This document shows positions 46,813-57,790 of a stretch of 64,000 nucleotides of DNA, piece by piece (positions within the stretch are counted from its first letter, which is position 1; each line of letters starts with the position of its first letter). The notes under the pieces were generated by a model. The model was not told the origin of the DNA. It ran no database searches and saw only the letters and a program-made list of their open reading frames with translations. This stretch comes from Adiantum capillus-veneris. Lineage: Eukaryota > Streptophyta > Polypodiopsida > Polypodiales > Pteridaceae. The translations under genes were made by a program, and so were the position numbers. Location of the stretch: NCBI GenBank assembly GCA_014529385.2, contig CM043956.1, forward strand, positions 64,860,620 through 64,924,619. Reading direction: 5' to 3'.

Positions 46813-46857
46813 CTTTACCTCACACCCTCGCTCGTTTCACGTTGGGTTCACCAAGAA

Positions 46858-47218
46858 TGTCTTGGGATTTGTATTCGAAAGGTGAGCCGAGAAAGGTACG
46901 AGGCCCCTGGCTGTGAGAGGTGTGAGGGAAAGAGTTGTAGCAGATGCAAATAATGAAGACAAAGCTTGTAGAGCACTTTGAGTACTTCAACTTTGATTAA
47001 TAAAATCCCAGCTATGACCACTTCAAGCATACTCACTGTTTAGCATTACCAAGACATCTTTTGGCCCATAGAGCCGCATTTGGCACATTTTTAACTTAAA
47101 ATTGGCTTGTTAGCAAGCCCTTATTACTGCTGAATAATCATGTAGGATTCAAATAAACCTAATTGACATCCCTTTACTCATTTTCTGGTCATGGAAGCGG
47201 AGCGGCGTAGCGTTGACA
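46858..47218 (-). repeat. 5' LTR of element E
   Basis: 361 bp, pair of 43987-44341. The outer end carries a small insertion (GTAGCGTT) relative to the 3' LTR. Confidence 0.85.
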
Positions 47219-47429
47219 GGGTTAGAGTTAAAATGTTTGGCCTGGGTACCGCCTCTATACTTTGAATGCTTACCTTGGCGAGGGTGACAACTTCACTTAT
47301 GCGCATGATTACACCTGAGATTGTGGTTGGTAAATTGTACTGCATGGGAATTTGAGCCCATTTATTACTGGTTGTCCTTGTGAGCGCAAGCCACATGCCT
47401 TTTTAAAGTGACCATTTAGAGTTAGCATT

Positions 47430-47665
47430 GATCGCCCTTGCAGTCGCCATCTCCATCTCCAAATAGAACAAATAGATCACCGTTGCCTTTGCCTTTTCTG
47501 CGCTCTTCCCCTTGGCCACCTCTCGTGATCCTACGCTTAGAGTAAGACGCCGATCGCCCTTGAAGTTGCCATCTCCATCTCCAAGTAGAAAAAACAGATT
47601 GCCCTTGCCTTTGCCTTTTCTAAGCTCTTCCCCTTGGCCACCTCTCGTGATCCTACGTTGAGCGA
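47430..47665. repeat. tandem duplication, 122-bp period
   Basis: Two copies starting GATCGCCCTTG and ending CTCGTGATCCTACG, with a few substitutions. They give repeated minus-strand peptide segments without known function. Confidence 0.85.
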
Positions 47666-48058
47666 CCTCCAACAGTTTGCATCCTTTGCTACTACATCAC
47701 CATTGCTATCACCACCTTCTGGTTCTTGCTCTCAGTAGCCTGCGACATTACCATCCTGCTCGGTGCCATTGAATATTGCAGAGATGGGTTCTTTCTCCCT
47801 CTCTCTCTCCCCTTCCTGTGTGTTGTTAATTGTGTGCACACCAAAGCCACTGCGTTATGGGGCTAGAGCACAATGTAAACAAAACTCCAAGGGCCAAAGA
47901 GTGGTTGTTAGGGTAAGATTAAAAGTCTCGCACCGCATGGTTGGAATAATTACTCCTTATGTGACCGTGCCTGAGTTTGGGCATAGTGAGTGAGTAGGCC
48001 TATATATCTATCACTGATAACATTAAATGCTCTGTTCTAATCCACCTATTCCGAATGC
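47666..48058. other. no gene recognised
   Basis: Spacer with a short CT tract near 47797; no domain or repeat end seen. Confidence 0.4.
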
Positions 48059-49110
48059 TTGGGTTAGAACCAAGCGAATAGGGACCTTCGAAGATTCTTG
48101 GGGCTCCTATTCACTTGGTTCTAACTCAAGTGACGTTACCTATTATGACATTAGTGCATGGGACAGAACCAAGTGACTTCAGGTATACTTGAGGCCCAAT
48201 ATTTGCGTGGTTATGACACCAAATACATGCCAAATTTTGAATAGTAGTTATGGCTTGCTTTTTCTTTCAGTCATGGGGGACCGCATCCTAGAGACAAACA
48301 TTGTGGCTATAGCGGAAATTCAACTTGGGTCAGAACCAAGAAAATAGGGCCCTTTGGAGATTATCGGGGCCCCCATTCGCCTGGTTTTGACTCAAGTGAC
48401 GTCACCTATTATGACATTAGCGCACGGGATAGAACCAAGAGAATTAATAGAGACCTTGAAGGATACTCAAGGTTCAATATTCGCTTGGCTATGACACCAA
48501 ATACATGCCAAATTTTGAATAGTAGTTTTGGCTTGCTTTTCTTTCTGTCACAGGGGACCGCATCTTGGAGACAGACATTGTGGCTACATCAGAAATTCTA
48601 CTTGGGTCAGAACCAAGCGAATAAGGCCCTTCGGAGATTCTTGGGGTCCTTATTCACCTGGTTCTGACTTAAGTGACATCACCTATTATGAAATTAGTGC
48701 ACAAGACAGAACCAAACAAATAGAGACCTTGAGGGATACTCGAGGCTCAATATTTGCTTGGTTATAACACCAAATACATGCCAAATTTTGAATAATAGTT
48801 TTGGCTTGCTTTTTCTTTTAGTCATGGGGGACCGCATCCTAGAGATAGACGTTGTGGGTACAACAGAAATTCTACTTGGGTCAGAACCAAGCGAATAGGG
48901 CCCTTCGGAGATTCTTGGGGCCCCTATTTGCCTGGTTCTGACTCAAGTGACGTCACCTATTATGACATTAGCGCACTGAACAGAACCAAGCGAATAGAGA
49001 CCTTGAGGGTACTCGAGGCTCAATATTCGCTTGTTTATGACACCAAATACAGACCAATAGTAGTTTTGGCCTGCTTTTTCTTTCAGTCATGGGGATCATA
49101 GTCCTGGAGA
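48059..49110. repeat. palindromic tandem repeat, locus 3
   Basis: Four units of about 264-278 bp starting near 48059, 48323, 48601 and 48874. Each begins with a hairpin: ACTTGGGTCAGAACCAAGCG, AATAGGGCCC, a loop of about 15 nt, then GGGCCCCTATTTGCC and TGGTTCTGACTCAAGT (arms of about 30 bp). A second, weaker hairpin follows (GAACCAAGCGAATAGAGACC against ATATTCGCTTG), then CACCAAATACATGCC and TCATGGGGGACCGCATC. Confidence 0.88.
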
Positions 49111-49494
49111 CAAACGTCGTGGACAAGGATACATGTGAAGAAAAACTATTCACGTTCTTATAAAACACCCGTGCTCATCACCATGCACCAGAACTATCAG
49201 GAATGTTTAATGTAGAGTTTTCTATAGAGAGGATTATAGATTGCTCATTTGAGTACCTACAAACCCATTTGCAACAGTATGAGGCAGTCATCTGGGACAA
49301 TTCCATGACAGTTGTGATGGCACCCAGCTGACCTTGACCCTGATAAGAGTGCTTCAAGGTATGGAAAAATGAATTGCTGTCTAGAAAAGTGTCCCTCCAA
49401 TGCACTGCTTGTACAAGACAGGTGTATGAAGCACTTTAAAAAGTGCCACTTAGTGGAATTCTACCACGGGTTTTTTTGTTACTTATACTTGTTG

Positions 49495-50762
49495 CAGACG
49501 GATGGTGAGTCAGAGACTTCCCAGTCAAAAACTTTCGGTAGTTGTCCATTGGTGTCAGAGGAAGAGGGAGAGGATGTGGAGGTGCAGTTTGACCCAGAAG
49601 AAGAGTGGGCAGAGGTATTAAAGGAAACATTTGATGCGGGCTTCTCTTGTGGATGCAGCAATAGGGTGCAAGCAAGAAAGATTAAATAAGGAAGTGACTT
49701 TGCCTCTGAATTGTGCTCCCAGCTTTGCTATGGCGGGCGACACCCACTACGTTCTGGTCACAGATATCATGCATGAGCTGAATATACGGGAGGACTACTG
49801 TCTAGCTGCAATTGTGAATTTTTGTGAGGCAGACATGGGATTTGTGGATGATGATGGAGTGGACCAACATCTTATTGCTGACATGGCTGTCCACAACTCA
49901 CAGTTTACTTCAGGGTGGAAACTGATCAAAGATACATTCAATGAAGCAAAGTCCGGAGAGGCCAATTTGCCAAAAGATGAGCAGTTTCAATCGACAACAA
50001 AACAACTCGGCTTGGAAAACATGGGTAGGCCCGTGGCATCGATAGCTCAGGTAATGAATAGTCAGTGTATTCACTTGTAGGGAAGGTCGATGCTGGAAAT
50101 GGACGAGAATTAGATGGTAGTTTTTGTCGTGCATTCAGATGGTATTGGAGATGGCCCAATGATAAAATATCATGATCAAATTTTTTGTTGACAGGTGCTA
50201 GTGTATGATGATAGTTTCCTTAGAAGAGCAGGAGGCTCACGACAAGGACTTGTCACTGGAGTCCAAGGCAAGGATGCGGCGTTGTCTCACTACATTAGAC
50301 GTTTCAACCACAAAAAGGTTTGTAGAAAAAATTCAAGACTTGGCAGTTGTACTCATCTCACTTATGGCCCATAAATTCATTACTAATTTTTTGTAGCTTA
50401 TAATATACCACAATGAATACTCCGAGGACAATGCAAAGTTCCCACTACTTGCAACGAAAGTTATTACAAGATTGTGTGGTGGGCACCCCCTCCCACTAAA
50501 TGTAGAAAGACTAATTCTGATTGAGAAACACTTTACTCTACGTGTCTTTGGCATTGGGTATGGGTGCCAAGCACTCAGAGCCCCCCATTTCATGTCCTAC
50601 ACAACTCAGGCTCTGGCTTTATGGGTTGAAGACCCGGAGAGCTTAGATCCATACAACAAGGGACTGCTTGTGAGGGAAAAGACGTCTGATGCCCGTGGGG
50701 ATGCTGCCATCAACAGAGGAACAAGCTCGTCTACAGAGCTTGCACATCGAAGAGGTACAAAG
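49495..50762 (+). pseudogene. unrecognised spliced gene or relic
   Basis: Exon-like blocks with plausible splice sites. A block follows TTGTTGCAG (49497) and reads an acidic segment (SEEEGEDVEVQFDPEEEWAE). After a frame change near 49650 another reads EVTLPLNCAPSFAMAGDTHY…, ending at AQ/GTAATG (50050). An exon runs from GACAG (about 50192) VLVYDDSFLRRAGG to AAAAAG/GTTTGT (50317), and a last exon from TTTTTGTAG (50396) LIIYHNEYSEDNAKF to TGA at 50762. No domain recognised; no membrane segment. The frame change in the first part suggests decay, or a small missed intron. It could be a host gene, since no transposon ends enclose it. Confidence 0.45.
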
Positions 50763-51048
50763 TGAGGAAGAAGGAGGTGCATCGAAGAGGATAAGAGCGA
50801 CGGTCTCAGGTCCATCTTCTCCCGCTCCTATCTCGTGACTGTCGCCACCTCGCATGGCGCTCCCCCGTATTTGAATTTACCCAAGCCATCTATTTCTTCT
50901 CTTTGCGGATGTGTTGTAAAGACCGTGTATTTCTAAACTCTTAAGAAGCTCCTTCTGCCTTGCCCTATGAATTAGTCGTCTATAAGTCCATTGGTGTAAC
51001 TCTAATAGGCTATTGGCCTTATCCTTTCCTCCCCCATGTCTAGTGTGC

Positions 51049-53090
51049 TCAAAATAACCTGTTCTTGCCATGTAGTGGGTTTTTTCCATGCCTTGTGTGG
51101 ACCTTGAAGCACTCTTGTTTCTCCCTGGAAATCTGGTGTTGTTCTACTTCATTTTTCACCTCTTTATTCTGTCTTTGAAGATCTTCAATGATGTTCATTC
51201 TATCGTCTAGCTCTCCTTGTAGAGCATCAATGACTTGTTCCAGCTCTTTAGCCTTGGCACTTCGGCTAGGTGCTGTTGTTCTCATCTTGTCTGTCATCAA
51301 CTGCATTTGCTTTTCATACTCATTTACTTGCATGATGACTTCATCATTGGTTTCCCAGTCTTTAGGTTCTACCTAGGGTTGTGTAGAAGTTTCTGCCATT
51401 TTGGTTTGTGGCTCGTTTGTTGGTGCAATGGTTTTTGCTTCTAGCCATGGAGGTGGTTCTATTGCTTCTTCTTGAGGCTTTGCAGGTGTAACCGCTTTTT
51501 CTTCTTGAGGCTTTGTTGATACCTCCGCTATTTCTGCTTGAGCTGTCGTAGAGAAAGGTCCTACTTTAACCGTTTCTGCTTGAGCTGTTGTAGAGGAAGG
51601 TCTTGCTTCAACTATTTCTACTTCCTTGGATTGTTTGAAAATAGCTTCTTCTTGTTGCTTAGGTTCTTTTTTCTTTGCTGCATTGCCTTCATTAGATTTA
51701 TCTGTTGGTGAAGGCCTTGGACTCGGCATGGGCTGATCTTCTTGTTCTGTAGTAGGTGAGGAGGGTCTTGGAAACATCTCTCCTTGATCAAGATGTGACT
51801 CGCTTTGTTGTGCAGGTTCCACTTGTCGTTGCTACTCAGTCGCTTCTTCAGTTGCTTTTCTTTGAGCTTCTTCAATCTTTAAAGCTTCATCTTCTACATA
51901 CACCCGCTTGAGTAAATGTTTGAGATCCTCTAGAACCTTCTTTGTAGGGTTCTTGGTTATTGGTCCCTTTACCTCCCTTGGACTCCTTTTTTCGAGGTCT
52001 TCATCTGCAAGTTGGTGGTTCCTTTAGTATGTTTGCTTTTCTCTTTGAGATCTAGACCTTTTTTGTTGTGGTTTCTCTTGGTGAGCTGCCACTACTTTCT
52101 TTTCCATTGCTTCCCTCCTTGCCCTGTTTTCTTTGTTGTCAGAGATTTCATTGCTGTGGGATTCATGGGAACTTTCTACAGATTCCTCATATGGTTTATA
52201 TACTCTTCTTGTTGATCTGGTGGTCCGTGGTGAAAAAGGTTTAGCTCGAATGATCCATGTGTTCTAATCTGGGGTTGGCGGCAAGTTGTCGGCCATTCCA
52301 ATAGCATGATATGATATTCTTGTTAGCACTTTTAGAGCACCCATATATGTGATATTTCCCTCTTTCTTTGTGCCCTTCAGTGTTGTAAGCACGTATTCCA
52401 CGTGATCTATTGCTTACTTGGTTGTCGACTTCAATACTCGAGTGAAAGTAGTTGCAACTACATGGTTTGGAGTTGTGTACCATGGTGGTCTCTTTGAGAG
52501 AAAGTGAAAATGTTGATGGTAGAGGTGAGCTGGATCCTCCAATTTCCTTTGGATGAGATCAACAAATGTGGCAGCAACAATATCCTTGGTAAAAGTACCT
52601 ACTATCTTTCTATCCATGGCCCGCATTGTCATTCCTTCTGTTGGGCAGCTTTAGTGCATCGGTCACTATATCTTTAGTGATCACCACTTCAACATTTTGA
52701 CCCTATTGATCCGTGATTTGGGCCGATCCATCTTCTTTGATCGTGGATAGAATTCATATTCTTTCTAGAAATCCACTTCGCATGGTTCCTCGTCGTAGAA
52801 ATCTTGAAGCCCCAGCCTTCTTTTGGATTCTTTGGTGTCTGGCTTTGCAGCTACATCATAACCCTCCTTAGTTAGCATTTGCAATTCTACCTAGTGTCCT
52901 TCTTCACTCTTGAATCTTCCAGTGAACACCGTGGTGTTGTTTTCTTTGGGCTGCTCTTTAGACAATTAGGTTTCCTTTGCCGTTTTTTCTGACCTAGGAT
53001 CTAACTAGTATGGTGGCAGATCTTGCAGCTTATTTTTTCGAGACACCTTTTTCCTTGCCTTCTTAGCCGTTTGCATTGCTCCTTTTAGGT
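51049..53090 (-). pseudogene. unrecognised Gag-like / coiled-coil coding region
   Basis: Mostly one frame (52632 to 51049) broken by stops, with an upstream shifted block near 52700 reading VVITKDIVTDALKLPN. Order: MDRKIVGTFTKDIVAATFVD, a segment LEDPAHLYHQHFHFLSKRPP and YMGALKVLTRISYHAIGMAD, a basic linker, a long Glu/Pro/Ser/Lys repeat region (SSTTAQAE, KPQEEKA), and a coiled coil KELEQVIDALQGELDDRMNI. The layout (compact N-terminal domain, low-complexity linker, coiled coil) recalls retroelement Gag-like ORFs of plants, but there is no zinc knuckle. Function not assigned. Confidence 0.4.
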
Positions 53091-53099
53091 GAATACAGT

Positions 53100-55500
53100 G
53101 TCAAAGTTAGAAAATTCTACAAATTCCGCTCTGAAAATGCCATGAGTCTGAATGGTTGGCAAAAGATGTCCATTTTGGTTCAAATCAATTTTGGAGCCTG
53201 CATATATGCACAAAAACATGTAGAGATCAAAGTCATGCAGTCTAGGCAAAATTTGCAACAAAAGTAAGTAATCAGAGGCTTGAAACATATGGCTTTTAGA
53301 TACTCTGAGTGACGAGTGGGCTCGCGCTGGGTGGAAATGGTGCCACATTTAGGCTTTTAGACTCTAAAACAATAGATATCAAGAAACTTTGAGTTTTTGA
53401 GTTCCAAACTTGCTCAAACTTGATTAGTGCGCTTGGGATATCGTGGTTTTTGGTCCCATAAGGTCAAAGTTGCAAATTGCATCCATTTTGGTAAAAAAGT
53501 GAATAATCGTGATTATTAACTTTTTAATCAATTTGTTGATATTTTGTTGCAACTTGGTTCTAGGCATGATGTAGAGTTTGTGTATGAAATATGGGGTGAT
53601 TTATATTAAAAAATGTGACCGTTAACTAAAAAATTAGATTGAAAAGACTTTGGTGCATTTTTTGACAACATTTAGAGTTTTCCTTGATCACTTTTGCTCA
53701 TACTTGACTTGTGGCATGTAATAGATGTGCAAAAGTGATGCGTGAAGTGAAGAGATCAATTTCAAGCCAAACAAGCACAAAAGTAAATAATCGTAATTAT
53801 TTACAACAATCATTTTTTTTCAAGAATTGACAATTTGATGACCTAAACATCTTTAATACATCTGAAACAAGTTGTAAAAGAAATTTGGTAAACTTCAGTC
53901 ATGTTGGCATCACTTCTTGCTCTTGTCGACTCTGAAATCATTGATATTTGTGACTACTTGGCATATATAGTTGGTTAGTCACTTTTGAAGCTATGGACTT
54001 GTCCCCTACATAGTCTTGATGCTACTCATCCAGTTTTGGCCCATTCGGAGTCCTGTTTGACTTCATGTGTCAAATTTGACACTTTGTAGCCTTCGAGTTG
54101 TACTCTACTATTAGAAAGCTTTTCTAGAATGTTTCCATGATACCAAAGACCTCGTCTATAAGCTACATGTGGAGTGAGAATCTAATTCTGGCATGTGGCC
54201 AAAACCTAGACCCCCTTGACCCCTACCAAAAGGTCATCTGGTGATATGGAAGTGTTTAATTATATAGGGGCATGCTACAATTCAAGTCTTGTCTAATTCA
54301 GTTGAGCTGACAAGCCAATATGGTCAATTTTTTGTCGTAGGACTTCGTGCACATTGGGGTTTTTAGGGTTTTTTCCTAAGCCTAGACTTGTTACCTAGCT
54401 GTATAGAAATATTCATTCATAAATTTAGAACTTACCCCTCATGTCTTGTGTGAGATGGTGCTATAAAAGAATAAGTGTAGACTCCAAAAATGTGCGTGAA
54501 GAAGGCAAAAAGCTCTCTCCCCCAAGAGTGACTAGTGAAAATGAGGTAATTTTGGGCTACCTTGGATATCTATACTCGGACTTCCCATACTATTTTTCCC
54601 CAGATTTCCCTATTAGTCCTGGATTTTGTAAGCTCATTCTACAAGAATTTGCAAAACGACGCCTTGGTGGTCTAATTTAGGCTTCCTGCCTCCATCTACT
54701 AATCCGATTGAAAAATTTTATGTGTGTCCGCCTTGTCCTTTTGATCATCAACGTATCTTCAATTTCTCCATCTGAGCTCCTTTGCTATTTATTATTAATT
54801 TTTGACCTATTTATTGAAAAAATCAACACTAAAAAAGCAAAGTTAAAAATCAACAATTAAAAAAATCGACTAAGAAACACTGCTTTATTATTTTGTGGTG
54901 GATTTCTCCATTTTAAAGTCCCAATATCAAGAAAAATGATGAAAATATGCAAAAAAGACTATTTTTTGGTATATTTTTTGATAGTATATACACTATTTAC
55001 ACTCATGGACGAGATATTATCAATTAAATTTCCCTATTGATGACTTTTTTAAGGGCATTATTAGGTAATTTTGCAAAAAGTCACACGTTAACATATCCAT
55101 ATTTTTCCTCCCTTTCGAACATTGCCCTTAATTACTTAGTTTCCTTCCACTCCTCCTAGGTGGCGTACTCCGGGACGACTGTGTCACATGGGTTAATTGT
55201 GTCTATGCATAGCCTTGGTTGGCTCTACAATGCTTCAAAGATAAATTAAATTCAAACCATTATGTTGTGCAAGAGTTGGGTCTTGAGTAATTAACTCAAG
55301 GGTTTCTGTGGTCGAGGTTTCCTATTGCTGTTTCCCAAAGAGAAAATCTTGTAGCTTGTGTGCTCTTTGCTTTATTGTACCGTCATGATTCTTTGGCACG
55401 TTGAATTCCTAAGCTTTTGGTATCAATGATGACGATTGTTGAGATTTAACTCGCCATTGGTATCTTGGTTTTTCATTGATGAGCTATTGTGGTTGCGTGT
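53100..55500. other. AT-rich noncoding stretch
   Basis: No domain, LTR pair or tandem array seen. Only short frames such as 54441-54680 (plus), without known motifs. It may be old decayed repeat sequence. Confidence 0.45.
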
Positions 55501-55899
55501 TTTGAGACTTAACTCTCCACTGCTTCATCGGTTTTAGAGTTTGCGGAGAAGATAAGTGCTCCTTTTTCCTTCAAATCCCTACTCAAAGATGCACTTGTTT
55601 GTGTCTTTAAATTTGAAACCTTATTCGGTATGGTGGATGATGTCTTGAACACCCAAATTTGAGACGGCTTGTCCTTGAGTTGTGCTTTTAGTACCCAGAT
55701 ATTCCTGACTCCTTGCATGCTACTTGTAGCATTTGCTTGTCTAGAGGATGAAGAAGACTCACTACTTCGTGGTTTCTTTTGCTGGTAACCTCTTTTTCAT
55801 TCCTCTTTGCTTGGTAAAATTTGAATGATAAATTCTCCTTCTTTAGGTGATAGCTTGAGTTGATTGGTATCTCAATCTGGTACTACCTTGTACGTCTGC

Positions 55900-56345
55900 A
55901 TCCATGAGATTACAAGAATCATTGTTTCATTCATGTGTTCGTCTGGTAAGTATACAAATTGATAAGGACATCAACATCCATGTACTATCACATTTAAGTT
56001 GACTACTCCCAATGTTGGTGTTGGGTTCTTGTTGCATCCTTTGATAGCCAATATTCCCAATGTCAAAGACTGATTCGTTGCTTTCTTGTATGTGGAATAA
56101 CTGGCTGTATTTAATCAAGCTCCTGTATCGATTAATGCATTTGTGTTATGATTGTTGAGTTGTACTTTGATGTGAAGGTCCATTCCATCTAACCATTCAT
56201 CATCTGTTGACATTGCATCCTTCTGTAATTCCCATAGTTTTTCATCCGATTCCAAAGTGTTGATGGGAATAGGTATTTGTTTGATTTTTAAGAGAAGCTT
56301 TCCTTTTGAGTACTCAAAGACAAGCTTCCTCTTGGACTTCATCAA
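55900..56345 (-). pseudogene. retroelement aspartic protease-like domain
   Basis: Reads DLHIKVQLNNHNTNALIDTG (catalytic D-T-G), a stop, then a block LGVVNLNVIVHG and a MNETMILVISWMQ-like end that matches the hydrophobic I-L-G-x-x-W-x end of Ty3 proteases. Stops near 56116 and 55980. On the minus strand it lies after, not before, an integrase C-terminus (57560-56430), which is the reverse of the usual gypsy order. Confidence 0.6.
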
Positions 56346-56429
56346 TGACCTGTTGTCGTTTCATCTTTCTCTGCCTTGTTGTATGCATTTTCTCTAGAAA
56401 TTAATTTGTTAGTGTAAAATTGTACTTCT

Positions 56430-57790
56430 TTAAATGACATCCACTAATCTAGTTGGCCATTGGTTCATCATCTAGAGTGGACAACTTAATTGATCCACTT
56501 GGGGATACATCTTCAATGATAAATGGTATGTTTCCCTTTTTCTCAAACGTAGGAATGTGTTGCTTAAGGGAGTAGACTAAAACTAAGTCCCCTTTTTTTG
56601 AAGATTTTTGTCACTAGATGGGAATCAAAAAACTATTTTTGTTTCTGCTTTTGTGCATGGATGTGAGCTACATCTGTTAGCCTTTGCTCATCAAGCTTTT
56701 ATAAATCTTTGAGCCTGTCTGATAGTTCATGTCCATTCCACCCAAGATCATTAGCTACCCTTAGTATCGGCAATAGAAATTCTATTGGCAGGCATGGCAT
56801 CAAGACCATAAACAAGGTTAAAGGGTATAACATTTAAAGCTGTCTTGAATGAAACTCTATAAGCCCATAGAGTGGCATGGAGATTCATTTCCCAACCAGT
56901 CCGTCATGAACTAACCACTTAGTCAATACCGAGCTAAGAATTTATTCATGTGCTCAGCTTGTCCATTTTCTTGTGGGTGATAGGGACCATGGATGACCAT
57001 AAATTCTTTCAACAGATACTCAATTACCTCATTGCGAAGATGAGTTTCCCTATCACTAACAATTTCTACAAGTAGTCCATACCTTGTGAACACATTTTAA
57101 TATAAGAATGTGGTTGTGGTTGTGGTTCTGGCACCATTCCTTTGGGTTGCCTTAGCCTCTGCCCACTTGGTCAAATAGCACATAGCTACAATGATATATT
57201 GAGCTTGAGTTTTATAAGCTGATGGTTGTATTAGCCCAAGAAATATATGTCCCATTTTGTAAAATCTCTAGCCACCATCATTGGTCTTAAAGGAATGTTA
57301 TCTACACGGGTTGGCATTTTTTATTATTGACATGCATTACACCTTCGAACATATTCTTTGGCATTTGCAAAAAGTGTTGACAAAATATGCCTGCCATTAA
57401 GATTTCTCAAATGTAGGTTTCACTAGAAAGGTGACCTCCAACAGCTAATCCAACATGTGCTTGTTCTATAATGGGAATATATTCGTCTTCATTTGCATAA
57501 AGACGCAAATGTTGATCCTTTCCTCTTTGATATAATTGTTTTACAATAAGAGCATAGTCTCTTGCTTCAATTTCAATTGCTATTTGATGGCGTTTACTTA
57601 TATTCTAAAGAAATGTTCATCTTGATAAGTGAGTAACTAGATGGTTACTCCACTTAGGAACAAGTGATATTTAGAACAATGTCACATGAGGTATGGGTGC
57701 TTGTTTCTGACATTCTTTTACAAATGAGTAAACATTGCTGCTCATAGTTGGCCAAAATAATCCAAGTCTCAAGATATCCACTGCATACTT
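56430..57790 (-). pseudogene. Ty3/gypsy RNase H end and integrase relic
   Basis: From 57560 the frame reads YALIVKQLYQRGKDQHLRLY, then the integrase zinc-binding His-His region (QAHVGLAVGGHLSSETYI) and the Cys block. The catalytic-core segment HGPYHPQENGQAEHMN is near 56930-56980. The C-terminal block GDLVLVYSLKQHIPTFEKKG is near 56540-56600. Many stops. The family differs from A, B and C (HPQENGQ type). Its upstream side joins the family B LTR at about 57790. Confidence 0.75.

Larger units (their letters stand above)
43987..47218 (-). mobile_element. LTR retroelement E with unknown coding region, 3.2 kb
   Basis: LTRs at 46858-47218 (5') and 43987-44341 (3'), 361 and 355 bp, beginning TGTC and ending CCAAGACA on the minus strand. 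After the 5' LTR comes TTGGTGAACCCAACGTGAAA, similar in layout to tRNA-Lys-type primer sites. Before the 3' LTR is a clear purine tract AGAGGGGGTGGA. No 5-bp target duplication could be matched. There is no RT, integrase or protease motif. Confidence 0.8.

Noticed and set aside
43987-47218. Calling the element E protein an F-box/kelch or other named host family
   Set aside because: Weak resemblance in short stretches only; no diagnostic motif in a fixed order.
48059-49110. Regularly spaced repeats that could look like a CRISPR array
   Set aside because: The period is 264-278 bp with no unique spacers, and the surrounding DNA is a plant genome. It is a tandem satellite with hairpins.
49495-50762. 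Possible NB-ARC relation from CGGHPLPL (resembling CGGLPL)
   Set aside because: No P-loop, kinase-2 or other NB-ARC motif in the neighbouring exons. A single short match is not enough.
53100-55500. Candidate tRNA or other structured RNA genes
   Set aside because: No cloverleaf with A and B boxes could be recognised here or elsewhere. The TGGTATCAGAGC sites are primer sites, not tRNA genes.
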